A stretch of DNA of 64,000 bases from Mariannaea sp. PMI_226. Lineage: Eukaryota; Ascomycota; Sordariomycetes; Hypocreales; Nectriaceae. The stretch lies in the NCBI GenBank assembly GCA_024336345.1, contig JANFOG010000014.1, forward strand, positions 1,074,862-1,138,861, given 5' to 3'. The translations under genes were made by a program, and so were the position numbers. This document shows, piece by piece, positions 1 through 10,882 of the stretch; position 1 is the first letter of the stretch, and every line of letters begins with the position of its first letter. The notes under the pieces were generated by a model that saw nothing but the letters and a program-made list of their open reading frames with translations, was not told the DNA's origin and ran no database searches.

Positions 1-105
1 TATTCCATAACTTCGTCTCTTATCGCATGCCAAGAGGTACGCGGAGAAGATCGAGCATGAAGGGCGAAACAATGCAACTTCCTTACGACAATAAGGGAGT
101 CTGAC

Positions 106-147
106 TTAGGTACTTACCTAAATAAGGCACCTTACGGTAAGGTGCCT
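106..147. promoter_or_regulatory. Pair of perfect inverted repeats upstream of the HEI10-like gene
   Basis: Two adjacent dyads are visible. TTAGGTA (106-112) and TACCTAA (115-121) are separated by 2 nt. AGGCACCTTAC (125-135) and GTAAGGTGCCT (137-147) are separated by 1 nt. They lie 120-160 nt before the start at 267. Related TAGGTA/TACCTA dyads recur elsewhere in the window (about 17,440-17,530; 17,880; 30,080-30,100), each time in intergenic DNA. A protein-binding or transcript-level role is inference; the palindromes are seen directly. Confidence 0.45.
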
Positions 148-266
148 CTTTCTGTTGCGTGGTTGATTCGGTAGTCAAACCAGCATCGTTTTCAGCCCTT
201 TTAACTCAGCTCGACTATTCAAACTTCAAGCCAAACAAAAAAGAGACATCGCTGTAGAGGGGTATC

Positions 267-1466
267 ATGGAACATGCTTTGACCTGCAATCACCTCAAAT
301 GCCGGAGAGAGCTTGTCGACCGTGCTCTCGTAACCACGTGCAGGTTTGTGCTTCGTCCACATTGGTCCCCTTTCGTGAGTTGGCTCACGTTTGATGATAG
401 TCATATTTTTTGTCTCGACTGTGCACACCGAATGGGCGTCACAGGTAAAGAGACTGAACGGCGTATCACATGCCTGGCTTGTAATGGCCAACTTAATATC
501 CCCGATGATATCACTGTCTCGAACTTGAACCCGAGTGAAGAGTATAAAACGAGTATCTTAAGCGGTCTTAGCCCAAATGTCATCATGGAATGTGCTGGCA
601 GGGCACTCAGCTTCTGGGCATACCAGTCATCCCAAGATATCTTTTATCAGCAATATTTGTATAAGACTTTGACGGACAAGTACTCGAGCCTCAGCATCCG
701 GCTAGAGAAGACAGTCAACGAAGCTAATTCAGAAATCGAAGCCCTTCAACAAAAGCTGAAAAGTTCGACTCCCAACTGCCGTGACACCCAGAGGTTCTTT
801 AGTAGACAAGCGAGCTGACAGGAACAGGCATGACTGCGGACCAAGACGCATTAAGACAGAAGAATCACGAATATATCCGTGCATATCGCGAGAAAAGCCG
901 AAAGCTCCTTCAGACACAGGAATTATACGACAAGGTCAAGCGGAAAGCGGAAATGGGGCATATCCAGCAAGCAGCTTCTGATGCCGTAGACTCAAGCCTT
1001 TCTATGGCATCACAGATGAATCACGTCTTTGGTGGTGCTATTGAATGTGACCCAGCAGAGCGGAACGTCGGATCTGCATTCGGCCAGAACCAAAGGCTTG
1101 ACATAGCCAGCATGAATACGGGCGTATCCCGATCTACCAGCTCGCTATTGAGGGACGATGTATCATGGCCCAGAGCAGGACAGAGTGGTATTTTTCAATG
1201 TGTGTTGGATAGAAGCATTTAGATTCCATTCGCTAACGCAGAAAGCTGGGACGACGTTTTCTCCCATAGGAGGCCTTCGTCGTCATATATTGGGTGGTTC
1301 GTCCCTGTTGAGCAGAACGCCAAGCCTACCTGGACTTGCAGGAACTGATCCATCGACCTTCAGCAAAAGTCGGGCTGGCTTAGCGAGCGTTGGTCTTACA
1401 TCAGGGCTCAAGGTGAGTCAACCGACAAATGTTCCATCCTTGGATGTCACGACGCGGCTTCAATAA
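267..1466 (+). CDS. HEI10/CCNB1IP1-like RING E3 ligase (meiotic crossover factor family)
   Basis: Best model is join(267..343, 401..762, 828..1187, 1246..1466), 339 aa. Removing the 57-nt intron 344-400 restores a RING-like zinc site: Cys7, Cys12, Cys25, His27, Cys30, Cys33, Cys50, Cys53. The second intron (763-827) joins KLKS to MTADQDALRQKN, and the coiled coil continues with the signature REKSRKLLQTQELYDKVKR. The C-terminal tail is Ser/Thr/Gly/Leu-rich, as in the family. HEI10 proteins are SUMO/ubiquitin-type ligases acting at synaptonemal complexes to designate crossovers. The last intron (1188-1245) uses a weak AAG acceptor chosen to keep the low-complexity tail open, so the C-terminal exon is the least certain part. 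Confidence 0.8.
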
Positions 1467-1783
1467 AGCACCGAGAGTGGGAATGAAGAACAAGGGAACA
1501 AAGGGTCAGTGTTTCAGGCTTGAAGAGAGCCTACTTTCTTTGTTCCGTTTGTTTAATTACCGTTGTATGATATGCGGAAGAATAGCGATATATGTTCAAG
1601 TAAATATATGCCCTGCCAATCAAAGAATGAGCCTAACCTTGTATTTTGGGACACAATGCATATATAAAGCGACTTCGTAGCTTGTTCTTTGGAACCCGAA
1701 AATCGATATACTTCTACTAGTCTATAGTTGCTTTCTTAATTTTTTCCAGATAGTAGCAAGCTTGACGAGATACGCCGACCAGT

Positions 1784-2980
1784 ATGGCTCCTTCTTCGCG
1801 AAGCCATCCTAAAGAGGAGCGGAGATTGACACCAATCTCACGGCTCACAAAGTGGATGGATGCAAGGACGCAACGCCTCGGAACAAACTGCCGCAAAGAA
1901 CAACAAATTACCAAGAAATCCAACCGTACACTTAAGGCACTGCGAACGCCGGTCAAACAATCGATTTCCATCAAGTCGACACCGCTCGATCGCATTTCCA
2001 TGCCCACACATTTTGTGGATGCCACGGGCCCGGCGGGCCCAATATCACAATTTCCCAAGTTGTCAGTACAGCCGATGACTGGACGTTGCAGTATCAAGTC
2101 AACCAAAACGACCCAGCAATACGAAGCGCTGAACTCGCATCCCATAAATAGTCGACATCGTTCTTCGCTTTCCCGGCTTTCCCTATTGCATCCCTTGCAA
2201 CACTACTCTATGGGGGAGCTCGGCAGGAGAGACATTCTACATTCTATTGAAGGATCACAAAATGAACAGGCGATAGGAAGAAAACCAACAGTCGCTTCTG
2301 CAGTCTATGGCCATGGGTTTGGTTCAGATCTCAAGAGTGAATCAGCAACGATATACCGGCCTGATGCGTCTGAGACGAGTATGATACTATCGACTCTATC
2401 AGATGACAACTCAGGGATTCACCAGGAACTCATGCTAGGTGCGCTCAGCGCAGACAATGAAACAACAGATGTTTCCAATGTCAATACTTCACGGGAGTAT
2501 CCAACATCAGTGTGTAAAAGATCTATCCCTCGCCGTAACAATTCCTTGTCTCGCCGCCTTGCAACGTCTGAGGAGAAGCGAAGGCGGCTGAATAAGGTAT
2601 TAGACAGGCTTCGAAGCGAGAGATCTGATTTGCAGCAAGTTGTAAACAGAACTAGATGGATTACCGAGGACTGGCTTGGGGTAAAAGAAAACAAGAGCAT
2701 ATCAGCACAGCAAGTGATCTATTTGGTGGAAGACATGCGAGACCGGTGCGCGTGGTACGAAGCTCAGAATCCGAAGTTACGAGCCAAGTACGATAAGCAT
2801 GTGGACCCTGTGAAAAGACAGGCGCAAAAACAGGTGGCGCAGAACATTGAAAAGAAATGGTTGAGCTGGGAAGCGAGGAGGCAAAAATGGTTGGATAGGA
2901 TGGAGATCAAAGGAGTGCCAGTGACGAAGTGTCGTTCGAGGCGTTATCGGCCGAGAGGTCCCAAAGCACCTCTTGAATAA
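1784..2980 (+). CDS. Unrecognised basic protein with C-terminal coiled coil
   Basis: Intronless reading frame of 398 aa beginning at the ATG at 1784, shortly after a pyrimidine tract ending in CAG (about 1735-1750) that could be a 5'-UTR intron acceptor. I do not recognise a family. The first 240 residues are polar, basic and low complexity, with many Ser/Thr-Pro-like sites. Residues about 255-290 are Arg/Lys-rich and probably helical. The conserved-looking end (about 290-398) is charged and Trp-containing (RWITEDWLG, CAWYE, KKWLSWEARRQKWLDRME) and ends in an Arg-rich tail. Composition suggests a nuclear or nucleic-acid-associated protein, but that is inference. Codon usage looks like its neighbours. 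It follows the HEI10-like gene by 317 nt on the same strand. Confidence 0.6.
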   Translation: MAPSSRSHPKEERRLTPISRLTKWMDARTQRLGTNCRKEQQITKKSNRTLKALRTPVKQSISIKSTPLDRISMPTHFVDATGPAGPISQFPKLSVQPMTGRCSIKSTKTTQQYEALNSHPINSRHRSSLSRLSLLHPLQHYSMGELGRRDILHSIEGSQNEQAIGRKPTVASAVYGHGFGSDLKSESATIYRPDASETSMILSTLSDDNSGIHQELMLGALSADNETTDVSNVNTSREYPTSVCKRSIPRRNNSLSRRLATSEEKRRRLNKVLDRLRSERSDLQQVVNRTRWITEDWLGVKENKSISAQQVIYLVEDMRDRCAWYEAQNPKLRAKYDKHVDPVKRQAQKQVAQNIEKKWLSWEARRQKWLDRMEIKGVPVTKCRSRRYRPRGPKAPLE

Positions 2981-4843
2981 TAGAATGGGTGGGATGCGAT
3001 TTGATAGTCTGATAGTCTCCCATATGACCAGCTAGATAGAATTTTCGTTTTCAATTCAAACTCCGCTTGAGATGAAAGGGTTATGCAAAGAATCGGCATC
3101 ATTGTTGTTCGATTTTTTTTTCTTTGTGAAATTCCTTTGTAGCGGCAGTAACGGCAGTGTTACCCCGACCGGATAAGTCCAATCAAGTCCAATCTGCCTT
3201 CTTCAAGAAAACAAAGGAGTGAAGTGTGTGCTCAGTTTTCATACTTCGAGTTTGCTTGGTCCTCCGTCGGTTAATCAGAAACAAAATAGGTTTACACAGT
3301 AGATGTATAGCAGCCAAAATGGTCCATGACGGCCAGTCAATGCTCTCTTGGTTGCTGTGGCCAGGTTCATTATTGTAGCATTTTAAGAGAGAGATTGGAG
3401 GTTGGTTGCTTCGTACCTAATGCAGTGGATATCTCGGTGACTGTGCAGCATAACTATCTATATGTAATCTGTATGTACCAAGAGAATGACACTGTCGAGA
3501 AACGTAACTAAATGTGAACGTCGTCCTATGTATGCACCTATTCGCTAGACCTTTGGTTCTGAAAATAGCAACATGAGTCAGATCCTGGTTGGCTCGTTTC
3601 GCTTGGGGCCTGATCATCTATATTTTTACCAGTCCCTACGCACTGCCTTGGTTTTTTTGGGGGTGATTTTTTTTTCAACCAAGGATATTGCTAGAAAACG
3701 GAGAATGTCTTGTGTTTGGGGGCTCCACGTGACAAGCTATCTTCACGCGATTGGGGATCTAGGCCGCGCCATCCTCCCGTTACGAAGTAATTAGCAGCAG
3801 CACGCACTGTCCCCTCGGATATGAAATGATGAAATGGGACAGCTGATAATTACGGAGTAGTAAAGTCAGGTTATCTTCAGGACCTTTCTCGCTGTAAATG
3901 GCTTATCAGTCCATCCTCCTTCTAATCTGGTCAGTCCAAATGTGGCCATGATTTGCCTGCTTGGCCGGAAGCATTTCCTTATCAGTGCCGGTTCTCAGTT
4001 GCGAGCCGCTGATGGCCTCAGCGCATGCTCACTGGTTTAAATTCTAGACAAGGTATGGGTTACGAGCACAGACAGAGCAGTGTACGTCAGACGTCAACTC
4101 CACACACACACACTTCTTAGGCTAGGCTGTGCCCCCCACTCGTGTCCCTTTTTCCCTCCTGCACCATTCCACTTGCGACAAATCTATTCGTTGCAGCCAT
4201 TCAGCCTGGCCTGTCTCTTGGGCCGATTCGTGTCCCCGTTCTTCCTTTCCGTCCATCCTTTATCAGCTTCTAGTAATAATTCCTGTTTGTTTGGGGGAGG
4301 GAACTTCCAAAACCAAAACTCAAAAGAATTCCGCTCGCTCGCTCTCCCCGGCCCTGGCTGCTACCGCCGCCTCACATTCGCTATTCAGTCGCAATCCATC
4401 AATCAATCCTCATCCTTCTTCTCTTTCCTCATCTGGGCCGAGTCTGAATTTTATTGTCCATAATATTTCCGTGTTTTCCTTTTCCGATTCGCCGTTGATC
4501 AAATCGCTCGCTTCCTTCCGTCGTCGTTTTCGATAGTTGCCCATTTACCATTCACTCAACGCCTCCTGAGACCCACTCGTCGCGTAACGAAACAAAGCCT
4601 TCCACTCTGGCTCAGCGTCTCTCAGACTCGAATCTGATCAGCGGCATCAGTCCTTCCCTTCACTAATAAGCCGTGCTTACGTCGCCTTAGCTTGGCAACT
4701 CATTAGCTTCGTCTCACGACTACCGGCGACATTTCCTAGCCCTCCCTCTCCGTCGTGGGCACATCATCCAGCAAACCTTGAATCCAGCCGTCATCCTGTA
4801 ACGACCTGATTTGTTTGACTACAACTACAACAACTTCGCCCTT
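2981..4843. other. Long intergenic region with pyrimidine-rich leader upstream of the apyrase
   Basis: About 1.86 kb without a convincing gene. The first part (to about 4,050) has homopolymer T runs near 3,110 and 3,650-3,675 but no recognisable feature. From about 4,100 to 4,840 the + strand is strongly C/T-rich (for example 4,140-4,270 and 4,380-4,440), which is typical of promoters and long 5' leaders of expressed genes in filamentous fungi. Open frames in this stretch (about 4,080-4,540) are composition artefacts rich in Ser/Pro/Phe. The leader probably belongs to the apyrase transcript and may carry further UTR introns. Confidence 0.5.
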
Positions 4844-6941
4844 ATGGGTAAATCATGTCAGTCGCCTCGTCTCTATCCGTTCCCGTCGCGAACTTGACCG
4901 ACTAACGACTCTTTGTTACACAGCCCAATATGGCGTCATTCTTGACGCCGGTTCCTCTGGAACACGTCTCTATGTGTACAAGTGGAAGAACCACGCCGCT
5001 GCAGTCAAGGATGCCGGAACCAAAGAATTGAAAAGTCTCCCCAAGATCAAGCTTGAGAAGAGCAAAAAGATTCATCCTGGTGTCTCCTCCTTCGCAGATA
5101 GTATTGCAAGTATCGGTCCCGACCACCTCAAAGATCTTATCGAAATCGCACTCGACGAAGTCCCTCACGAAAAAGTCCCCCAGACCCCGATTTATCTCAT
5201 GGCCACCGCTGGCATGCGCCTGCTACCCGAGATGCAGCAGAAGGCTCTGCTTCAAACCATGTGCACTTACCTGCGCGCCAACTCAAAGTTTATCCTGCCC
5301 GATTGCGACGCTCATATTCAGGTCATTTCCGGTGAGACTGAGGGTCTTTATGGCTGGATTGCTGCCAACTACCTTCTTGGAGGGTTTGATATTCCACGTA
5401 CGCACGACCATGGCAAAGATCACCACACCTACGGCTTCCTCGATATGGGTGGCGCCTCAGCCCAGATCGCTTTCGCACCGAACTCCACCGAGTCTGAAAA
5501 ACACGCGAACGATCTTAAACTCGTTCGTATGCGAACTCTTGACGGCACACCCACCGAGTACAAGGTCTTTACTTCCACATGGCTGGGCTTTGGTGCCAAC
5601 CAGGCCCGCGCTCGATTTGTCGAGAGCCTACAGGAAGAATACAAGGGCGAAAAAGAGCTTCCCGATCCTTGTATGCCCAAGCATCTGAAGACCACTCTCG
5701 ATGGAGAGCCAGCCAACAGCGGCAGCAAGGACAAGCCTGTTTTGATTGGAACTGGTGCCTTCGATGAGTGTTTACGCAAGACTTACCCATTGCTCGGAAA
5801 AGAAAAGCCCTGCGACGACGAGCCGTGTTTAATCAATGGGCAGCACGTACCAGCTATTGATTTTGACATAAATCATTTTGTTGGTGTGTCCGAGTACTGG
5901 CACACAACTCATGGTTTCTTTGGCAGCAAGCACAAGGCCTATGACCTCGCCACATATCAAAGGAGGGTTATAGAGTTCTGTAACCAAGATTGGGATGATA
6001 TTGAGGACGATTTGGGGCTTGAAAAGCGCAAAAAATCACCCGAAGAGAAGGCGCAAGAAGCTCGTCAAGCGTGCTTTAAAGCCTCGTGGCTTATCAACAT
6101 GCTTTACGATGGTATTGGTATCCCACGACTCGGGCTCGAGGTTGGTCACAGTCTGAACTCTACCAAGGACGATTCAGACCATCAGAAGGGCTTTGCCGAT
6201 CCGTTCAAGCCTATGGATGAGATTGATGGTGTCGAGCTGAGCTGGACCCTGGGCAAAATGGTACTGTACGCCGCCGGTCAAGTACCTCCATCTGGCGAGA
6301 ATTTGCCTGTTGGATTCGGAACCAACGTCGAGTCGGGCAAGCCAAATGACTTCGAGCCTGCGGGATCACAACCGATACCAGGATACGACAATGATGATGA
6401 CAATGATTGGGATGATATGCTTGAGAAGCCATCAAGCTCGACTTCAGGCATGTTTGCGTTCATTTTGATCTTGCTAGTACTAGGCTATATTTTCCGCAAG
6501 CCTGAGCGAAGAAGGAGGGTACTCAGCTTCGCTCGTCGGCGACGTCGCTCCATTGGTCGGCCTAAACCAGGTCGTGGATTCTCACTCACCAATAAGCTAT
6601 TTGGGCGAAGCGCGGGTGGCTACGAGAGAGTCATGGAACAGGGCGAGTTATCTGATTTTGAACTAAGTGACGTCGACACAGATGACGAAGGATATTCAGA
6701 CAGCAGTGAGGCTTCCCGGCAAGGCCGTGCTTCTGGACTAGCTGCTCCCAAGTTCACCGGGCGAGTGGATGAATTACGCCCTCCACCATCGGCCATGGAT
6801 CGAGCAGGCCTTGTGGTTCGTACGGAGAGTCGGGATCGATTATCCACGTCGCTTCAGCCAATCAATGCGGGCCGGCGAAGTCGCAACGTCAGCCCTGTGA
6901 GAGCCAAGAGTCCATTCATGACACCGTTGGCAGAGGACTAG
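4844..6941 (+). CDS. YND1: Golgi apyrase / nucleoside diphosphatase, GDA1-CD39 family (Ynd1-like)
   Basis: Model join(4844..4847, 4924..6941), 673 aa. The first coding exon is only ATGG; the 76-nt intron (GTAAAT donor, GACTAACG branch, ACAG acceptor) joins it to give MAQYGVILDAGSSGTR. Apyrase conserved regions are all visible: DAGSSGTR (residues 9-16), MATAGMR, SGETEGLYGW, GFLDMGGASAQIAF, and a late SWTLGKM. There is no N-terminal anchor. One transmembrane segment lies near residues 510-527 (FAFILILLVLGYIF), followed by an Arg-rich, acidic tail of about 145 residues. This layout is that of Ynd1 rather than GDA1. The enzyme hydrolyses nucleoside di/triphosphates in the Golgi lumen, keeping GDP/UDP low so that nucleotide-sugar import and glycosylation proceed, which matches ANP1 elsewhere in the window. 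Confidence 0.9.
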
Positions 6942-7535
6942 TCGGAAGCTGTGCTCAATCAAGTGTGTCAGAATATGTATGAGACGAAACGTATGACCGA
7001 TTTGCTTTTTAAACCCAAATAAAAAAACCCGCTCTTTGGCGTTTAGGATGGATAAAGGAGGGGGGGTAATAATGGCGTTTTTGGTGACAGACATTTACTG
7101 GGATTTGGCTCATTGGCAACAACTTTCTACCTTGCTACTTGTCAAAATTTTGAAGACTTTTGGGCTTTCGAGGGGGGGCTTCCCGGTGGAATACTGATGA
7201 GTTGTCGTTTGACACGACTCTCTTGGTCATGTATTTGCCTCTACATGGGTATGGATAAAATAATGGGCAAGTTGAATATCAACAATAAACAGAGCATTGG
7301 TGCATATATTTTTTATTACTCTTGTCAATCCGGTGAAAAATCAATCGCTCTTTTCCAATTGCTATTAGTACACTCCATCTTATATAACAACCCAGAAACT
7401 CGTATGCCCAGGCTTTTATGAATAACACACACATCATACAATAACCCAAACAGCCATGCGTAATCGAAATCACATCACCGCAAATAAGCGATGCTAAGTC
7501 CCTCCAAGCAAAATAGAAAAAGCCCGAAGCGCAGG
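6942..7535. other. Convergent intergenic region (apyrase / Hikeshi 3' ends)
   Basis: Nearly 600 nt between the apyrase stop and the end of the minus-strand Hikeshi gene. It must hold both 3' UTRs. Poly-A-like runs appear near 7,020-7,030 and AT-rich stretches near 7,260-7,330. I see no gene or RNA here. Confidence 0.4.
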
Positions 7536-8129
7536 TCAGTCAGACTGCTGCCTTTCGAGGAAGCTGGGGTCTGACCGGACACGAGACTCAAACTTGCGCC
7601 ACCAATCCTCAAACGCCTTCAAGGGCACAACCTCAACACCACCAGGTCCCGCTGTGCCGCTAAAGCTGGAAAGAAAATTGAATGCATTCCGAATGATGCG
7701 TTCCGCGAGCACCACGGTGCTTGGCTGAGAAGCAGAAGAGCCGGCAGCGACGGCCGTGTTAGTCTGCTTACTTGCGGCCAACTGCTGCAATTGCAAGGCT
7801 ACGGCATCCTCAGCTTCGACGGAAATCCCAATCATGAGTCCTCCTGCACCCGAGTCGCCGCCTGAGACCTTGAACATGGCACTTTCCTTACCGGGGCCGA
7901 TAGCACCCAGGAACTTGAAGTTAGCCGGGTCGGCGGCGGTAGCCAAGTAGATAGCCGCGGCAGTTCCGGGAGGCAGGGCGACGCCGGGGAGCATGAAGAC
8001 GACGATGTGTGAGAAGGGTTTTGCCGTGGGGAGTGTGTAGAGGAGAGACGCGGGGGACGGAGTTGAGGAGGGGTCCGTGATGAGGGGTTGGCCGGCGGGG
8101 ACGATGCCGAAGAGAGGTGATGAGGACAT
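7536..8129 (-). CDS. OPI10: Hikeshi / OPI10 family nuclear import protein
   Basis: Single exon of 197 aa, the usual length of the family. The ATG at 8129 is chosen because it begins MSSSPLFGIVPAGQPLI, matching the conserved N-terminus; longer upstream in-frame sequence is low complexity. Conserved blocks seen: FSHIVVFMLPG, GTAAAIYLA, FKFLGAIGPGKESAMFKV, then the C-terminal FNFLSSFSG and FEDWWRKFESRVRSDPSFL. Hikeshi carries Hsp70 into the nucleus during heat stress; the yeast homologue Opi10 was named for an inositol phenotype. The gene shares a divergent, 756-nt upstream region with the Nudix gene. Confidence 0.92.
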   Translation of the reverse strand: MSSSPLFGIVPAGQPLITDPSSTPSPASLLYTLPTAKPFSHIVVFMLPGVALPPGTAAAIYLATAADPANFKFLGAIGPGKESAMFKVSGGDSGAGGLMIGISVEAEDAVALQLQQLAASKQTNTAVAAGSSASQPSTVVLAERIIRNAFNFLSSFSGTAGPGGVEVVPLKAFEDWWRKFESRVRSDPSFLERQQSD

Positions 8130-8885
8130 GACGGCGGGATAAGAGGCTGGATTGCGAAGTGTTCTTGGAGGCCGGTGGTGCTTTCGTGGTGTTTTTGGTG
8201 TGAGACGATTGGATGAAAGAGAACCGTCAAACGAGAGACGGAGAGTAAGAGAACTGTGATCCTCAAATGCCAGATAACCAACCAGAACCCACGTTGCGAT
8301 CCAGTTATAGTACAGGGTAGGCAGGCAGGTGCCTAGTCCGTAGGCCCAATTCGAGGTCAACAAGAGAAAAGATATCTGTGAAGAAGATGGAGAGGAGGGG
8401 TATAATGATACGTCCGGGGCTCTTGTTCTTTAAAAAAGTTCTGGTCCAAAGTTACAAGATAATAAGATGTTCTATGCTGGCGTAATTATGTCTATCTACA
8501 CATTGACTATGGGCTCCTTATGTCCCATAACGAAGACAGTCATTAGGCTCTTTTGCCTAGTGGGGTAGCTTGTTGTAGAAGGTCCAGGATGTTTCCACCA
8601 GACTACTGTCTGCACTTCTGCTTTTGCCCTGTATCCATGTCAATCTTGTTCCAATTTCGTCCTCACCGAGAGGTATCGCCGACTTGACACCTGACAAACC
8701 GTCGTTGGTCGGCTTCACATTTCCGTCCCAACCCGCTTCCACGATACATGCACACACGCAGATGGTGGCCAATTGTCTATAAAAGGCCGCATCGACTTGG
8801 CTCCCATCGACCCAAAGGCTTCTTCTTACTTACACCATCTTACAGCACTCTACAAAGCACAGATTGCAAAAAAGTAGTATTCAGG
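8130..8885. other. Divergent promoter region (Hikeshi / Nudix hydrolase)
   Basis: Intergenic stretch serving the minus-strand Hikeshi gene and the plus-strand Nudix gene. Apart from the TATA element at 8,778 and a short AT-rich patch near 8,400-8,480, I see no distinct element and no gene. Confidence 0.4.
8778..8785 (+). promoter_or_regulatory. TATA box of the Nudix hydrolase gene
   Basis: TATAAAAG sits 108 nt upstream of the ATG at 8886 and is followed by a C/T-rich start region (8,800-8,850). This spacing fits a transcription start around 8,810-8,840. It is one of few clear TATA elements in the window. Confidence 0.55.
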
Positions 8886-9952
8886 ATGGCACTCAAAACT
8901 AATATTGACCTTATTGATGATGTCGACATGTAAGTGGTACACTGTTGTGAACTACTAGAATAAAACCTCTTACGCACGGCAGTTTCCCCTATGCGGACAC
9001 CGAGCCCGGGGACCACAAGACCATGCACGATGACCTCTATACTCTTATGTGGCAGGATGAGAAAGGCTCTTACCCCATTGGCTATATTCTCGACCGTGTC
9101 TTCCAGGAACTTCTGAAAGTCCCTGCCAGCATCAAGGGCGATATGGAGTTCGATAACAAGAACCGTACCATCATGCTCTTCCAGCAACAAGCCACTGAAG
9201 AAGAGCGCACCTCCAGAGTAGCCATCCTGACTGCCTACTGGCGTGAGAAGGGCACCTTTCCTCTGCTTCGTGGCTGGCGTGACGAATTATGGCCCGTCTA
9301 TGGGCGTAATGGCGAGCTTCTTTTCAGCATGGAGCGCGCTGCAATGGGTCTTATTGGAACTATGCGCTACGGTGTGCACATGATTGCCTATGTCAAAGAT
9401 TCATCAGCCCCTCACGGCATAAAGCTCTGGATCCCTACTCGCGCGGCCAGCAAGTCAACTTTCCCAAGCATGCTGGACAACACGGTCGCCGGCGGTCTGA
9501 TGACGGGCGAGGACCCGTTCGAGTGCGTGATTCGAGAAGCCGACGAGGAAGCCAGCCTTCCCGACGCTGTGGTGCGCAATCGTGCAACTTTTGTGGGCAA
9601 CGTCACCTATGTGTACATCACGGATGCGGACAAAGTCGGCGAGGGTGGCTTTATTTATCCCGAGTGCCAATGGGTCTACGATCTAGAACTGCCTGTCGAT
9701 GACGATATCGTACCCCAGCCCAAGGATGGGGAGGTTGAGAAGTTTGAGCTGTGTGATATCGAGCAGGTGAAGAGGGATTTGGCCCAAGGTCGTTACAAGC
9801 CCAACTGCGCACTTGTGACACTTGACTTCTTCATTCGCCATGGGATTTTGTCGGAGGAGAACGAGCCAGCGTTGGAGCAGATCAAGAGGAGGGTACGTCG
9901 CGATATCCCATTCCCCGGTCCGCACCAGGAGAACTGGCGTGCAGCTTCATAG
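8886..9952 (+). CDS. Nudix hydrolase, thiamin-pyrophosphokinase-related (DUF4743 + Nudix)
   Basis: Model join(8886..8929, 8983..9952), 337 aa. The 53-nt intron has a GTAAGT donor and CAG acceptor and joins DDVDI to FPYADTEPGDH. The N-terminal part (residues about 5-140) resembles the domain that precedes Nudix in these proteins, with the typical PIGYILDRV and RGWRDELWPVYG. The Nudix box lies near residues 185-207: GG-x4-E-x7-READEEASL. This fits GX5EX7REUXEEXGU except that the late Gly is Ser. Such proteins are annotated in fungi as thiamin pyrophosphokinase-related; the plant relatives are Nudix 20/24, and hydrolysis of oxidised thiamine diphosphates has been described for the group. The exact substrate here is unknown. 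Confidence 0.85.
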
Positions 9953-10194
9953 AGGTTGCACTCATGACCGGCCGGGGCGGAGCTATGGTGTAGGATGGAT
10001 CGAAAGACCGGAAAAATAAGGAAGGAAGAGAGTAAGGGCACGGCAAATCAGCCAACATCAAATGATCTTGTTACTGCCGTTGTTTTGGACTCGAGGTCTC
10101 GTGGGTATCATTCAAGGCACCTAGACCAAAGGTAGAAAACTACGATCCAGCCCCTGGCCGAAGGCCCTGGTTCTTCTGTCTTTCTCTGTTTCTT

Positions 10195-10767
10195 TTATTT
10201 CTTGAGAAGCAAGTAAACATTGTCAACGCGAAGGGGCGTCAACTTCTTAACAGGGCCTTGTAGAGACATGAGGAGACCGCCGAATGAGATGTAGGCATTA
10301 CTGTATTTGAGTTGAGCATGTTAGTAAAAAGGGTGATAATCCATCAAGTTTTTTTTAAATCCAGATTAAAGACAAAGGGGTCACATCTTAGAGGGGCCAG
10401 TAGTCCAGGAGGCGCGCACGTACATAGTATTTCCGTCGTAAGTCTCCTCGAACTTGTAAATCTTGCCGTAGCACACGTAGTCGTACAAGTCGGCAATGGT
10501 GGCGGGGGCATCACCCGTCTTGCCAACATCGCGCCAGCCCTTGTCGTCATCCCTGGAGCCGTCGAGCGAGAGAGTAGTGGACAAGACGGCATGGAGGGTG
10601 TCGGATACAGAACAGGGGAACAGCTCCATATTTATATCGAGCGTCATAACCGTCTGGGAATCGCTCGATGTGCACGAGATGCGTGCTACGCGATCGTACT
10701 TGGACTGGTCGTATTCGGTGACCGTGAAGGACTCCTCGAAGAGGGTTGCATCGCCACCGCCAGACAT
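10195..10767 (-). CDS. RPB8: RNA polymerase I/II/III common subunit RPB8 (RPABC3)
   Basis: Model complement(join(10195..10300, 10424..10767)), 149 aa. The N-terminal exon reads MSGGGDATLFEESFTVTEYD and DYVCYGKIYKFEE. The 123-nt intron (GTACGT donor, TACTAAC branch, TACAG acceptor) joins DGNT to INAYISFGG, and the second exon ends VKKLTPLRVDNVYLLLKK, the invariant RPB8 C-terminus. The product is an OB-fold subunit shared by all three nuclear RNA polymerases. ATG 10767 is preferred over ATG 10776, three codons upstream, because family members begin M-S-x-G-D. A 7-bp minisatellite ends about 25 nt upstream of the start. The gene is convergent with the Nudix gene (242 nt apart). Confidence 0.95.
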
Positions 10768-10792
10768 AATGGGCAATTCGGAAAGGATACAA

Positions 10793-10882
10793 GTTGTAGG
10801 ATGCAGGTTGTAGGTTGTAGGTTGTAGGTTGTAGGTTGTAGGTTGTAGGTTGTAGGTTGTAGCTGTAGGTTGTAAGTCGTAG
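10793..10882. repeat. Heptamer minisatellite (TTGTAGG)n
   Basis: Seven uninterrupted TTGTAGG units run from 10,808 to 10,856, flanked by degenerate units (10,794-10,807 and 10,857-10,882), roughly 12-13 units in all. On the coding strand of RPB8 it reads as CCTACAA repeats. The array lies in the 5' leader or core promoter of RPB8, within the divergent RPB8/ELP4 intergenic region. It is not a telomere repeat (TTAGGG). Confidence 0.9.

Noticed and set aside
4080..4536. Two overlapping open frames rich in Ser/Pro/Phe/Leu
   Set aside because: They are translations of the pyrimidine-rich apyrase leader and show no domain.
10793..10882. Interstitial telomere repeat
   Set aside because: The unit is TTGTAGG, not TTAGGG or a simple variant of it.
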